From: Mesorhizobium sp. M2A.F.Ca.ET.046.03.2.1
Lineage (GTDB): Bacteria > Pseudomonadota > Alphaproteobacteria > Rhizobiales > Rhizobiaceae
NCBI RefSeq assembly: GCF_003952425.1
Contig: NZ_CP034449.1
Coordinates: forward strand, 3,782,001-3,846,000
DNA length: 64,000 bases
Direction: 5' to 3'
Shown: positions 25,830 through 34,810 of the stretch, piece after piece
How positions within the stretch are numbered: the first letter of the stretch is position 1
How the letters are laid out: each line of letters opens with the position of its first letter
Translations under genes and position numbers: made by a program
The notes under the pieces: model-generated
Database searches by the model: none
What the model was told of the DNA's origin: nothing
The model's input: only the letters and a program-made list of their open reading frames with translations

Positions 25830-27389
25830 ATGCGTGATAAGACGCAGTTGACACGGCTCGAAACAGAAACTGTCAATTCCGCCAAAACCCGCAAGCCGCT
25901 TTATGCCGCGCGTCAAAAGATCTTTCCGAAGCGCGCCTCGGGCAACTTTCGTCGCTTCAAATGGCTGGTGATGACGATCACACTTGGCATCTACTACCTG
26001 GCTGCGTGGCTGCCTTGGGCTCGCGGTCCATTTGCCCCGGACCAGGCAGTCCTGCTCGATCTCGCGAACCGGCGCTTCTACTTCTTCTTCATCGAGATAT
26101 GGCCCCAGGAATTCTTCTATGTGGCCGGCCTCCTGGTCATGGCGGGCGTCGGTCTTTTCCTGATCACCTCGACTGTCGGCCGTGCCTGGTGCGGCTATGC
26201 ATGCCCTCAGACGGTGTGGGTCGATCTGTTCCTCGTCGTCGAACGTGCGATCGAGGGGGACCGCAACGCCCGCATGAAACTTGACGCAGGTCCCTGGACC
26301 GCGCGCAAGCTCATGCTGCGTGTGTCCAAGCACACCATCTGGCTGGTCATAGGGGCGGCGACTGGCGGCGCCTGGATCTTCTACTTTGCCGATGCACCGA
26401 CGCTGCTCGGCGAGCTCTTCACCGGCACTGCGGCGCCCGTCGCCTACATCACTGTCGCCGTCCTGACGGCTACCACCTACACGTTCGGCGGTCTGATGCG
26501 CGAACAGGTCTGCACCTATATGTGCCCGTGGCCCCGCATCCAGGCGGCCATGCTCGATGAAAATTCCCTCACTGTCACCTACAATGACTGGCGCGGCGAA
26601 CCGCGTTCGCGCCACGCCAAGAAGGTGCTGGCCGCAGGCCAGCCCGTGGGCGACTGCGTCGACTGCAATGCCTGTGTCGCGGTCTGCCCGATGGGGATAG
26701 ACATTCGCGACGGCCAGCAGCTCGAATGCATCACTTGCGCGCTCTGCATCGACGCCTGTGACGGCGTCATGGACAAGCTCGGCAAGGAGCGTGGGCTGAT
26801 CGCCTATGCGACGCTCTCCGACTACAACGCCAACATGATGCTGGCGACTGCAGGCGGGTCCAGCTCAGTCAATCCATCGCTGATCAGGACCGCTGATGGC
26901 CTGTTCTCCGACAAGGTGGCGCATTTTCACATCCGCAAGATCTTTCGGCCGCGCACCTACGTCTACATGGGCTTGTGGTCGCTGATCGGCCTCGGCCTGC
27001 TCTATTCGCTGCTGACGCGCGATCGGCTCGAACTGAACGTATTGCATGATCGCAATCCCCAGTTCGTCACGCTGACCGACGGATCCATCCGCAATGGCTA
27101 TACCGTCAAGCTGCTCAACATGATCCCCGAGCCGAGGACGATAGTCGTAACCATGCAGGGCCTTGAAGGCGCTGACATGGTCGTCGTCGGCGACGACATC
27201 CCCGCAGGCCGTTCCTTCGCCATTCCGGTCGAACCCGACCGCCTGAAAATGCTGAGGGTCTTCGTTCGCCAGCCGGCGGACCAGATCCGCGCTCCGGCAC
27301 AGACCTTCAAGTTCCGCGTCGAGGACAGAGCCAGCTTTGAGTCGAACGAGTACACCGCCACCTTCAACGCGCCGGAGCCCCTCAGATGA
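25830..27389 (+). CDS. fixG: Iron-sulfur membrane protein FixG (CcoG)
   Basis: The 519-residue membrane protein is needed for cbb3 oxidase assembly; CcoG is thought to reduce copper for the CuB centre. There are several membrane helices (about 40-60, 85-110, 160-180, 190-215) and two 4Fe-4S motifs (CVDCNACVAVCP and CITCALCIDAC). A C-terminal Ig-like domain (about 390-519) follows. The start at ATG 25830 has GTGGAG seven bases upstream; an upstream GTG (25794) is possible. The stop overlaps fixH (ATGA). Confidence 0.95.
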   Translation: MRDKTQLTRLETETVNSAKTRKPLYAARQKIFPKRASGNFRRFKWLVMTITLGIYYLAAWLPWARGPFAPDQAVLLDLANRRFYFFFIEIWPQEFFYVAGLLVMAGVGLFLITSTVGRAWCGYACPQTVWVDLFLVVERAIEGDRNARMKLDAGPWTARKLMLRVSKHTIWLVIGAATGGAWIFYFADAPTLLGELFTGTAAPVAYITVAVLTATTYTFGGLMREQVCTYMCPWPRIQAAMLDENSLTVTYNDWRGEPRSRHAKKVLAAGQPVGDCVDCNACVAVCPMGIDIRDGQQLECITCALCIDACDGVMDKLGKERGLIAYATLSDYNANMMLATAGGSSSVNPSLIRTADGLFSDKVAHFHIRKIFRPRTYVYMGLWSLIGLGLLYSLLTRDRLELNVLHDRNPQFVTLTDGSIRNGYTVKLLNMIPEPRTIVVTMQGLEGADMVVVGDDIPAGRSFAIPVEPDRLKMLRVFVRQPADQIRAPAQTFKFRVEDRASFESNEYTATFNAPEPLR

Positions 27390-27883
27390 CTGCCAATGTA
27401 CAAAAGCCTCGTGAATTCACCGGCAGGCACATGCTGGTCATCATCCTGGCCTTTTTCGGCGTGGTCATCGCAGTCAATCTGACCATGGCAACGCTCGCCA
27501 GCACAAGCTGGACTGGCCTCGTCGTCGAAAACACCTATGTGGCGAGCCAGCAATTCAACAAGAAGGCCGAGGAAGGACGGGCGCAGGCAGCACTTGGCTG
27601 GACCGGCAAGCTGACCATCGCATGGGGCGAAGTTCGCTATGGCCTCGCCGACGTCGCCGGCAAGCCGGTTCCCTTGCACGGCGTCAAGGTGCTGTTTCGC
27701 CATCCCGCGTACGAGAAGGAGGACAAGTCGGTCACCCTCGCACCCGCCTCGGGCCAGGAATTCGCAGCCCAGCACATGCCGAAGGACGGCGTCTGGATTG
27801 TCGAAGTCGACGCCGACGCCGGTCTGGACAAACCGTATCGCGACGTCCGCCGGATCATGATTTCCAATGGAGCGCTGCAATGA
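27386..27883 (+). CDS. fixH: cbb3 assembly protein FixH (CcoH)
   Basis: The 165-residue protein has one N-terminal membrane helix (HMLVIILAFFGVVIAVNLTMA) and a periplasmic domain. It contains the WTGLVVENTYVASQQFN segment characteristic of FixH, which helps assemble or stabilise the oxidase. It overlaps fixG and fixI by 4 nt at each end, showing tight translational coupling. Confidence 0.94.
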   Translation: MTANVQKPREFTGRHMLVIILAFFGVVIAVNLTMATLASTSWTGLVVENTYVASQQFNKKAEEGRAQAALGWTGKLTIAWGEVRYGLADVAGKPVPLHGVKVLFRHPAYEKEDKSVTLAPASGQEFAAQHMPKDGVWIVEVDADAGLDKPYRDVRRIMISNGALQ

Positions 27884-30153
27884 GTTGTTGTGCACCGGGC
27901 GCCGAAATGGCGCTTGATCTGGTCAACACCGGATCGGTCCTGCCGTCCAGCCAGGAGATCAGGCTGGCGAGCCGATCGCTTGGCGATGATCTTCACCAGA
28001 CCGATCTTTCAGTACCGACGGTTCATTGCGCAGGCTGCATCCAGACGATCGAGACGGCGCTGGGAAAGCTCGATCGCGTCGAGAGCGCCCGCGTCAACCT
28101 GTCGACGAAACGGGTCTCTGTCCGGTGGCGTGGTGACGAGGTCCCACCGTTCGTCGTCGCGCTTGGGCGGCTAGGCTACCAGGCGCATCTCTTCCCTTCC
28201 GAGGTCGGCGACAAGGACAGGACGTTATCGGATTTGATCCGCGCGGTCGCGGTTGCCGGCTTTGCGGCGGGCAACATCATGCTGCTTTCGGTCTCGGTCT
28301 GGTCCGGCGCCGAAGGTGCTACCCGCGACCTGTTTCACTGGGTCTCGGCGCTGATCGCCATTCCTGCCCTCGCCTTCGCCGGCGGCATCTTCTTCCGTTC
28401 GGCCTGGAATGCTTTGCGCCATGGCCGCATGAATATGGACGTGCCGATCGCGGTCGGTGTTTCGCTCGCCTACGCCATGAGCCTCTACGAGACGATCAAC
28501 CATGGCGATCACGCCTATTTTGACGCGTCGGTATCGCTGCTGTTCTTCCTGTTGATCGGCCGCACGTTGGATCACGTGATGCGCGAACGTGCCCGGACCG
28601 CTGTGAAAGGCCTGTCCCAGTTGGCCGCACATGGCGCCATGGTGCTGCGCAGCGACGGCGCGCGCGACTATTTGCCGGTCGGCGAGATCGAACCAGGCAT
28701 GCGGTTGTTGATCGCAGCCGGTGAGAGGATCCCCGTCGACGGCAAGATCATCCAGGGAACGTCGGATCTCGACTGCTCGCTGGCCTCAGGCGAAAGCACG
28801 CCGAAAAACGTGGCGCCGGGCGAAGCAGTTCAGGCCGGCGTGCTCAATCTTACCGGCCCGCTGACGATTGAGGCGACAGCCGCCGCGAAGGATTCGTTTC
28901 TGGCGGAAATGGTTCGTCTTATGGAAGCCGCAGAGGGCGGCCGCGCGCATTATCGCCGGATCGCCGATCGCGTTTCAGCGCTCTATGCCCCGGTGGTTCA
29001 TCTCACAGCCTTCGCGACGTTCCTTGGCTGGATGGCGGTGACCGGCGACTGGCACCGGGCGATAACCATCGCCATTGCCGTTCTGATCATCACCTGCCCG
29101 TGCGCGCTCGGCCTCGCCGTACCGATCGTTCAGGTGGTCGCCGCGCGGCGCCTGTTTGAGAACGGCATCATGGTAAAGGACGGTTCTGCCATGGAGCGCC
29201 TGGCGACGATTGATACAGCGGTGTTCGACAAGACCGGAACGCTCACGCTCGGCCAGCCCCGGCTGGTCAATGCATCGTCGATCGATCCGGCCATGCTGGC
29301 AGTCGCGGGAGACATGGCTACGCATTCCCGCCATCCTTTTTCAAAGGCCATAGCCGGTTTTGCCCATCCCGGCGGGCAGTACAAATTTGATGCCGTCACC
29401 GAGCATCCAGGGTTTGGAATCGAAGCCACTGGAGCCGGAAGCACCTGGCGGCTAGGCCGACGCGGATGGGCTGGATGGAGAGCCCGGACCGGTGGTGAAG
29501 GCAAACATGGCGGAACCGTGCTGACAAAAGACGGGTTCATTGTCGCGACCTTCGATTTTGAGGACGCGCTGCGCGCAGACGCCAAGGCGGCGATCGGGCA
29601 ATTGAGCCATGCCGGGGTGTCAGTGGAAATGCTGTCGGGCGATACTGCGGGTGCCTGCGGTGAAGTCGCAGAAATGCTGGGTGTCAAGGACTTCGTTCCG
29701 TGCCTGCTGCCATCCGGCAAGGTCGAGCGCATCGAGACCCTGGCGAAAGACGGACACAAGGTTCTGATGGTTGGCGACGGCCTCAACGACACGCCGGCGC
29801 TCAGCGCGGCGCATGTCTCGATCGCTCCAGCTACCGCCGCCGACATTGGCCGCAATGCCGCCGACTTCGTATTCCTGCGCGAAAGCCTTCTGGCAGTGCC
29901 TCTCGCGCTGGACGTCTCGCGCAAGGCGGGACACCTGATCCGCCAGAACATCGCGATTGCGATCGTCTACAATGCGGTGGCAGTACCAATCGCCATCCTC
30001 GGGCACGCCACGCCTTTGTTAGCGGCGATTGCCATGTCTGCCTCATCGGTGCTTGTTATTGGAAACGCATTGCGCTTGCACGGCTTCGGGGCGAATGCGA
30101 CGCTGCAAGTTATTCAAAAAGTCGGACGCTCCGCAGTCAGCTATTCGGCATAA
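27880..30153 (+). CDS. fixI: Copper-transporting P1B-type ATPase FixI (CcoI)
   Basis: The 757-residue P-type ATPase exports copper for insertion into cbb3 oxidase. It has an N-terminal HMA domain with HCAGC (C50, C53) and about eight membrane helices. The metal-translocation CPC motif is at 406-408, the phosphorylation site DKTGT at Asp450, and the hinge GDGLNDTPAL is near the C-terminus. The start shares ATGA with the fixH stop. The N-terminal MSCCAPG adds a further Cys pair, common in FixI. Confidence 0.96.
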   Translation: MSCCAPGAEMALDLVNTGSVLPSSQEIRLASRSLGDDLHQTDLSVPTVHCAGCIQTIETALGKLDRVESARVNLSTKRVSVRWRGDEVPPFVVALGRLGYQAHLFPSEVGDKDRTLSDLIRAVAVAGFAAGNIMLLSVSVWSGAEGATRDLFHWVSALIAIPALAFAGGIFFRSAWNALRHGRMNMDVPIAVGVSLAYAMSLYETINHGDHAYFDASVSLLFFLLIGRTLDHVMRERARTAVKGLSQLAAHGAMVLRSDGARDYLPVGEIEPGMRLLIAAGERIPVDGKIIQGTSDLDCSLASGESTPKNVAPGEAVQAGVLNLTGPLTIEATAAAKDSFLAEMVRLMEAAEGGRAHYRRIADRVSALYAPVVHLTAFATFLGWMAVTGDWHRAITIAIAVLIITCPCALGLAVPIVQVVAARRLFENGIMVKDGSAMERLATIDTAVFDKTGTLTLGQPRLVNASSIDPAMLAVAGDMATHSRHPFSKAIAGFAHPGGQYKFDAVTEHPGFGIEATGAGSTWRLGRRGWAGWRARTGGEGKHGGTVLTKDGFIVATFDFEDALRADAKAAIGQLSHAGVSVEMLSGDTAGACGEVAEMLGVKDFVPCLLPSGKVERIETLAKDGHKVLMVGDGLNDTPALSAAHVSIAPATAADIGRNAADFVFLRESLLAVPLALDVSRKAGHLIRQNIAIAIVYNAVAVPIAILGHATPLLAAIAMSASSVLVIGNALRLHGFGANATLQVIQKVGRSAVSYSA

Positions 30154-30158
30154 TCCTC

Positions 30159-30314
30159 GTGACGACGTTGCTCTATCTCATACCAGTGGCCCTTTTTCTG
30201 GGTGCACTGGGTGTGTCCGGCTTCGTCTGGGCATTGCGAAGCGGTCAATACGAAGATCTCGACGGAGCCGCCGAGCGGATACTAATTGATCGGGACGACA
30301 AACCGGAACGCTGA
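30159..30314 (+). CDS. fixS: cbb3 assembly protein FixS (CcoS)
   Basis: The 51-residue protein starts with GTG 5 bp after fixI. One membrane helix (LLYLIPVALFLGALGVSGFVWAL) is followed by SGQYEDLDGAAERIL, the conserved FixS motif. FixS is needed for maturation of the oxidase metal centres. It ends the fix cluster. Confidence 0.92.
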   Translation: MTTLLYLIPVALFLGALGVSGFVWALRSGQYEDLDGAAERILIDRDDKPER

Positions 30315-30624
30315 TTTCAATCCGCTGTGCATAAGATGCGCGGATCGCGCTCGTCAGTCGAGCCGGCTCGGTCGGGAACAAGCTGTCCATGCTCCATGCT
30401 CCATGCTCCATGACCATCTTGACCTAAGCTGCACACTACATTTGTGAAAAGCCTCTGTCGTGCGAAGGACTGCCTCCCATTGCACCCAGTATGAGGCGGC
30501 TGATGCCACGAGAGTACCTCGCGTGGCCGGACGAGAGCTTGGCCATGTGCGCACGGGTTCCAAAGTGGAACGTCACGGTCGATCACCTGACCGTGAACCG
30601 CCAGTGCCGATTGGTCATGTCTGG
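30315..30624. other. Intergenic region after fixS
   Basis: No gene is supported here. The region holds the 7-bp tandem repeat at 30386-30413 and a segment (about 30551-30580) that faintly resembles 31277-31310. Frames on both strands mostly reflect the repeat. Confidence 0.4.
30386..30413 (+). repeat. 7-bp tandem repeat (TCCATGC x4)
   Basis: Three perfect TCCATGC units and a fourth ending in A lie head to tail. It is outside any supported gene, about 70 bp after fixS. Confidence 0.9.
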
Positions 30625-30638
30625 CTGATCCAGATCAG
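30625..30638 (+). promoter_or_regulatory. Third FNR/FixK-type box
   Basis: CTGAT-CCAG-ATCAG is a perfect palindrome of the same form as the boxes before hemN/fnrN and fixN. The nearest downstream start is ATG 30689 (GGAG before it), which opens only a 34-codon frame (MTYGKIGRHYQHLHG...). The hypothetical gene at 30885 and ubiM at 31555 follow in the same direction. The intended target may have decayed, or may be one of these genes. Confidence 0.65.
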
Positions 30639-30788
30639 GGTCATACTCATCGGTGTGTTCTATTGACCAGTCTTCGACGGAGAAATGCATGACTTACGGA
30701 AAGATTGGTCGTCATTATCAGCACCTTCACGGTTCTGGGTTTTCTGTCGTGTGGTCGGCCATGCCTTGTGCTTACGGCGCAGCCATTA

Positions 30789-30847
30789 GCTGACCGGCGT
30801 CGTGTGTATCTCGCTTGCTGGCTGACCATCCGCGTGGCTGCGCGGAC
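30789..30847 (+). repeat. Diverged partial copy of 31323-31380
   Basis: The two segments align over about 58 bp at roughly three-quarters identity, sharing an uninterrupted CTCGCTTGCTGGC and CTGCGCGG. They flank the hypothetical gene at 30885-31271, suggesting an old duplication followed by decay. Confidence 0.5.
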
Positions 30848-30884
30848 ACGGGGGCCGATCAACAGCTTTCGCCTTTGATGGGTT

Positions 30885-31271
30885 GTGTGCGTCGAAAGTG
30901 GCCTTCTTTGGGCTGACTTCGTAGAAATGTTCCAGGGCTCGCATCCAGCGCCGAAGATCCTCGTGATGTCAACGTGCTGCGGAGCATCATCGGGGTTGGG
31001 ACGTGCGTTTTCGAGATCGATCAACCGTCCGAAGTTGATCATTGGTTCGAGTGACGCGCGCTATTTCGACGACTATGTCGCCGCGTGGGCTTTGCTCTAT
31101 CGGCGACTGAATTGCAAGGACATCGACATCGAAGCCATGCAGCAGGTTCTTGATGAGATATGCGCGGTCGTGGATAAAAGTTTCCGCTACCTTGGCTGGG
31201 ATGACGAGAGAGAGCGCTACGTTCGATACCCTCGCAAGAGAGCCCGCTTCGACGTCGTGGAGCGTGAGTAG
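30885..31271 (+). CDS. Hypothetical protein
   Basis: A 128-codon frame starts at GTG 30885; ATG 30927 or 30966 could be the real start. The second half (PKLIIGSSDARYFDDYVAAWALLYRRLN... VVDKSFRYLGWDDERERYVRYP) has the composition of a real protein. The stretch VMSTCCGASSGLGRAF then KLIIGS... AWALLYRRL loosely resembles the active-site Cys region of CHAT/caspase-like domains, but the matching His half is absent, so this may be a fragment. I do not assign a function. It lies between a FNR-type box and ubiM. Confidence 0.4.
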   Translation: MCVESGLLWADFVEMFQGSHPAPKILVMSTCCGASSGLGRAFSRSINRPKLIIGSSDARYFDDYVAAWALLYRRLNCKDIDIEAMQQVLDEICAVVDKSFRYLGWDDERERYVRYPRKRARFDVVERE

Positions 31272-31554
31272 TATGCGCAAGGGTTCCAGGTGGAATGTGG
31301 CGATCGATGCGGCGCGGCCGTGGCTGACCAGCGTCGCGAGTGTCTCGCTTGCTGGCGGCGATCTGCGCGGCTGCGCGGCCAAAGGGCGGGATCGGTTAGC
31401 CGCATCCACCTCTGAGCGCTTTGAGTGCTTCGTTGCCGATCGATGCGAATCTCCCGGCCCAGCGCCTTTAGGCAATGCGGCGGCCACGGAGCTCATGTCA
31501 CTCGGCTCAGTTCCACCGTTACACGAGGATAGGCGACCGGATGGCGGCACGCTG

Positions 31555-32733
31555 ATGGGCTCTGACGATAATTTTGACATCGTTGTCGTTGGAGCCGGCC
31601 CGGTCGGCCTTTCGTTCGCTGCGTCGCTTGCCCAAAGCGAACTCAAGGTGGCAGTTGTTGAACAGAACACATTCGATAGTCTGGCGAATCCGGCTTTCGA
31701 TGGTCGCGAAATCGCGCTGACCAACGCTTCGATCAGAACCCTTCGCGAGCTCGGCGCCTGGGATGTCATCCCGGCTTCGGACAAATCAGCACTTCAAGGC
31801 GCGCGCGTGCTCAACGGCTCGAGCGCATTCGCTCTTCGTTTCGATCCTCCCAGCAACTCTGGAGAACCGCTGGGGGTTTTGGTTCCAAATTGCCGGATCC
31901 GCGAGGCGCTGTTCAAAATCGTCCGCTTGCAGGATCGCGCCCGGCTGTTGTGCGGCCACTCGGTCGTCGATGCAACAAACAGCCAAGAAGGAGCAGTCGT
32001 AACGCTCTCTAATGGCGCGCGTTTAACTGCTCGGCTGGTTGTTGCCGCGGATTCGCGTTTGTCCGCCACGCGTGATCTGCTAGGCATCGGCGCCGATATC
32101 AACCGGCTTGGCCACTCGATGCTGATTTGCCGAGTGAGGCACGAGCGCGCCCACCACCAGATCGCCATCGAATGGTTCGATCACCATCAGACGATAGCGA
32201 TGTTGCCCCTCGCGGAGGGCATGTCGTCGCTGCTGCTCACATTGCGCTCAAACGAGGCCTATAGACTGCTTGCCTTCGATGATGATTTGTTCCTGTCGGA
32301 GTTGACGAAACGGTGTCGAGGGCGCCTTGGAAAAATGACCTTGGCAAGCAAGCGCCACACCTATCCGCTGGTCACGACCTGGGCGCACAAATTCCGGGCG
32401 CCGAGCGCCGCACTCATCGGCGACGCTGCCATCGGCATGCACCCGGTGACCGCTCACGGATTCAACATCGGTCTCAGCAGCCAGAAGCAACTCGCCCGTG
32501 GAATCATGACTGCGTGCCGCGACGGCCGCAATGTTGGCGACCCCGACATGCTGCATATATACGAAAGGCGGCTGCGCCTGTCGGCGGCGCCGCTCTACCA
32601 TGCAACGAACATATTGATTGGACTCTACTCCAGAGACCACCTGGCGGCACGGCTTGCAAGGCATCTGGGGCTTCGCTTTGCCCAACATGTTCCCCTTGTC
32701 CGGCATGGGATATCGGCGGAGCTCCAGCGGTGA
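31555..32733 (+). CDS. ubiM: FAD-dependent hydroxylase of the UbiH/UbiM family
   Basis: The 392-residue flavoprotein monooxygenase has the N-terminal FAD motif VVVGAGPVG (GxGxxG at 13-18) and the second FAD signature GDAAIGMHPVTAHGFNIGL (Asp290). Its HPVTAHGFN form is typical of UbiM-like ubiquinone hydroxylases, which can hydroxylate one or more ring positions in ubiquinone synthesis. A role in quinone supply for cbb3 respiration is inferred from its place downstream of the fix genes. ATG 31555 is preferred because FAD-binding families start about 8 residues before the first strand; ATG 31495 has a better ribosome site (GGAG). The family is certain; the exact substrate is not. Confidence 0.8.
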   Translation: MGSDDNFDIVVVGAGPVGLSFAASLAQSELKVAVVEQNTFDSLANPAFDGREIALTNASIRTLRELGAWDVIPASDKSALQGARVLNGSSAFALRFDPPSNSGEPLGVLVPNCRIREALFKIVRLQDRARLLCGHSVVDATNSQEGAVVTLSNGARLTARLVVAADSRLSATRDLLGIGADINRLGHSMLICRVRHERAHHQIAIEWFDHHQTIAMLPLAEGMSSLLLTLRSNEAYRLLAFDDDLFLSELTKRCRGRLGKMTLASKRHTYPLVTTWAHKFRAPSAALIGDAAIGMHPVTAHGFNIGLSSQKQLARGIMTACRDGRNVGDPDMLHIYERRLRLSAAPLYHATNILIGLYSRDHLAARLARHLGLRFAQHVPLVRHGISAELQR

Positions 32734-32987
32734 TACTGCACCAGCAGTCGCATTTTTGCGCGTGCTGGGCGAGCGATGGGAGAGAGTGCATGATGCACCG
32801 GAGTAATCCTGCTCCCCGACGCTGATCTCCGATTGAAGAATTAACCCGTCCTTCAGGGGGGCTGCATAGGCTGCGGACAAGCAGGAGTAAGCAAGCTGAC
32901 CCGTCCAGCCTTGGAAAAGAAGATCCGCTGGAGGCGAGAATCCTTCAGGACCAGCTCGCTGATCTGAGGGCAGGCCTTTTCGTCTCA

Positions 32988-34810
32988 ATGCCGATAAGCA
33001 TTGTGCTGTCCGGGCTGATTTTGACCGTGCAGGCCCTTTCCGGGAACGGTCTTGCTGGCGCGGCCTGGTTTTCGGTCGTTAATGCGATAAATGCCGCCCG
33101 CCTTGCACTCGCCCGTCATCAGCTGAAGGAACCCGGAGTCCAGGATGATCTGACACGGGTTTGGCTGCGGCTTCGCTGGTTTGGCAGGCTTGCTCTTCTG
33201 GCGGGATTCACCTGGTCATTCCTTGCCATCCTAACGGCTGGATACACGACGTCTCAAGCATCGCTGCATCTAATAATTCTGGCGGGCATTTCAGCTGGCG
33301 CGGTCACGTACGGCAGCTCATATGCTGCGGCAGCGATATGCTTCATCACACCGCCACTCCTCATTGCCGCCGCATGTTTGCTGACGAAGGGAGCCCCGGA
33401 AAACTACATTCTGGCTTTTGCCGTCCTGCTTTTCGAGGGCGGCCTGGTTCGATCCTCGTTCGTTGGACAAGCGCGCTTCCGTGACGCGAGCCGCCTGAGA
33501 CATCAAGCCGAGCGGCTTGCCGCGGAAATGGAGCGCAATTCCAGGGAGGACCATCTTACCGCGCTCCTCAACAGGCGGGGCCTCGAACATGCAATCGATC
33601 AGTTTGAGAACACCGATGGACCCTTTGTGGCCATGCTGATTGATCTGGACGGGTTCAAATCTGTCAACGGTACCTACGGTCACAGAACGGGTGACGAGCT
33701 GCTTGCCAGGATCGCCCGCCGAATAGAGGAAGAAGCACCGGAGGGCTCAACGCTCGCCCGCATCGGTGGGGATGAATTCGTGCTGGTTTTTTCTTCGCGA
33801 AAGAATTCTCCTTCTCCCACCAATCTCGCGTCCAATCTCATAGCCAAGCTTGCTCGCCCCTATCCTGGGATCGCATCCGTCCGCATTGGAGCGTCTATAG
33901 GAATCTACTTGGCTGAAAACCCCGGACTGACGGAAATGTTGTTGCGGGCCGACATCGCCCTTTACACAGCTAAGCGCCGCGGCAGGAATGAATTTTGTCT
34001 GTTCGGTGCCGAGCTAGCCCGGGAACTGCAACGCCGCCAGTCAATCGAACGCGATCTTCATTCGGCGATAACGATGAGAAGCTTGGTCGCTTGGTTTCAG
34101 CCAATCGTAAGACTCGAAACTGAAGCGTCGTCGGTTTTGAAGCCTTGCTAAGATGGTCTCACCCGCTTCACGGTCCCATTTCTCCGCCCGAGATCATGAC
34201 AGCGGCACGCGAAACTGGAATGCTTCAGCTGCTAACTCAAACGGTATTCGCCGACTGTTGCGCTCTTATCGAGGGCTTGGTCAAAGCTGACCGTCGTGAT
34301 GTTCGTGTGGCGATGAATGTTTCACCGCGCGAGTTGGAAGCTGGCGATATTGACGAGATGATTCTTAATGGTCTGGCGGCAAAAGACCTCCCTGCAACGA
34401 TGTTCGACATCGAGATTACCGAAGAAGCCCCAGTGGATCCGGACAGAGTGGATGAAAAGCTCGGCCAGCTTTCACATGCTGGCATTTCTATCGCGCTCGA
34501 GGACTTCGGCACCGGTTTTTCGACGTTGGCATCGCTCAAGGACAGTCGGATCAGGAAAGTGAAAATAGATCAGGGCTTCATTCGCGGCTTAGCCAAGTCC
34601 CGGGAGAATCGGCTGCTTGTCAAAGCGGTGATTGACCTTGGTAGGACGCTCGGGATCGAGGTCATGGCCGAGGGCGTTGAAACAGAGGCAGATCGGCAAA
34701 CTCTGTACAAGCTTGGCTGCAGAACCGCGCAGGGCTTCCTGTTCTCTAAGGCAGTGCCTCTCCATTTGGCACTTGATTCGGTAGTAAAAGAGCACGCGAA
34801 GGAGTTGTGA
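32988..34810 (+). pseudogene. GGDEF-EAL protein split by a frameshift
   Basis: The first frame (32988-34151) encodes membrane helices (about 5-20, 55-150), a GGDEF domain with intact IGGDEFV, and the start of an EAL domain (LVAWFQPIVRLETE). It then ends early. The second frame (34145-34810) continues the EAL domain with VAMNVSPRELE, FDIEITEE, EDFGTGFSTL, VKIDQGFI and AEGVETE. The EAL signature GFEALLRW straddles the break (about 34130-34158) in the second frame. One missing base near 34122-34126 restores a single protein of about 607 aa. The true start may be upstream of 32988, since the frame (KEDPLEARILQDQLADLRAG...) is open there. One EAL acidic residue is altered (EDFGTG rather than DDFGTG). 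It is probably inactive as a phosphodiesterase unless the break is a sequencing error. Confidence 0.8.

Noticed and set aside
30386..30413. Tandem repeat considered as a CRISPR remnant
   Set aside because: Units are 7 bp with no spacers and no cas genes nearby. No CRISPR array was seen anywhere in the window.
30987..31784. 265-codon minus-strand frame opposite the hypothetical gene and ubiM
   Set aside because: Ser/Ala/Arg-rich; overlaps the FAD-binding start of ubiM, which is clearly coding on the plus strand.
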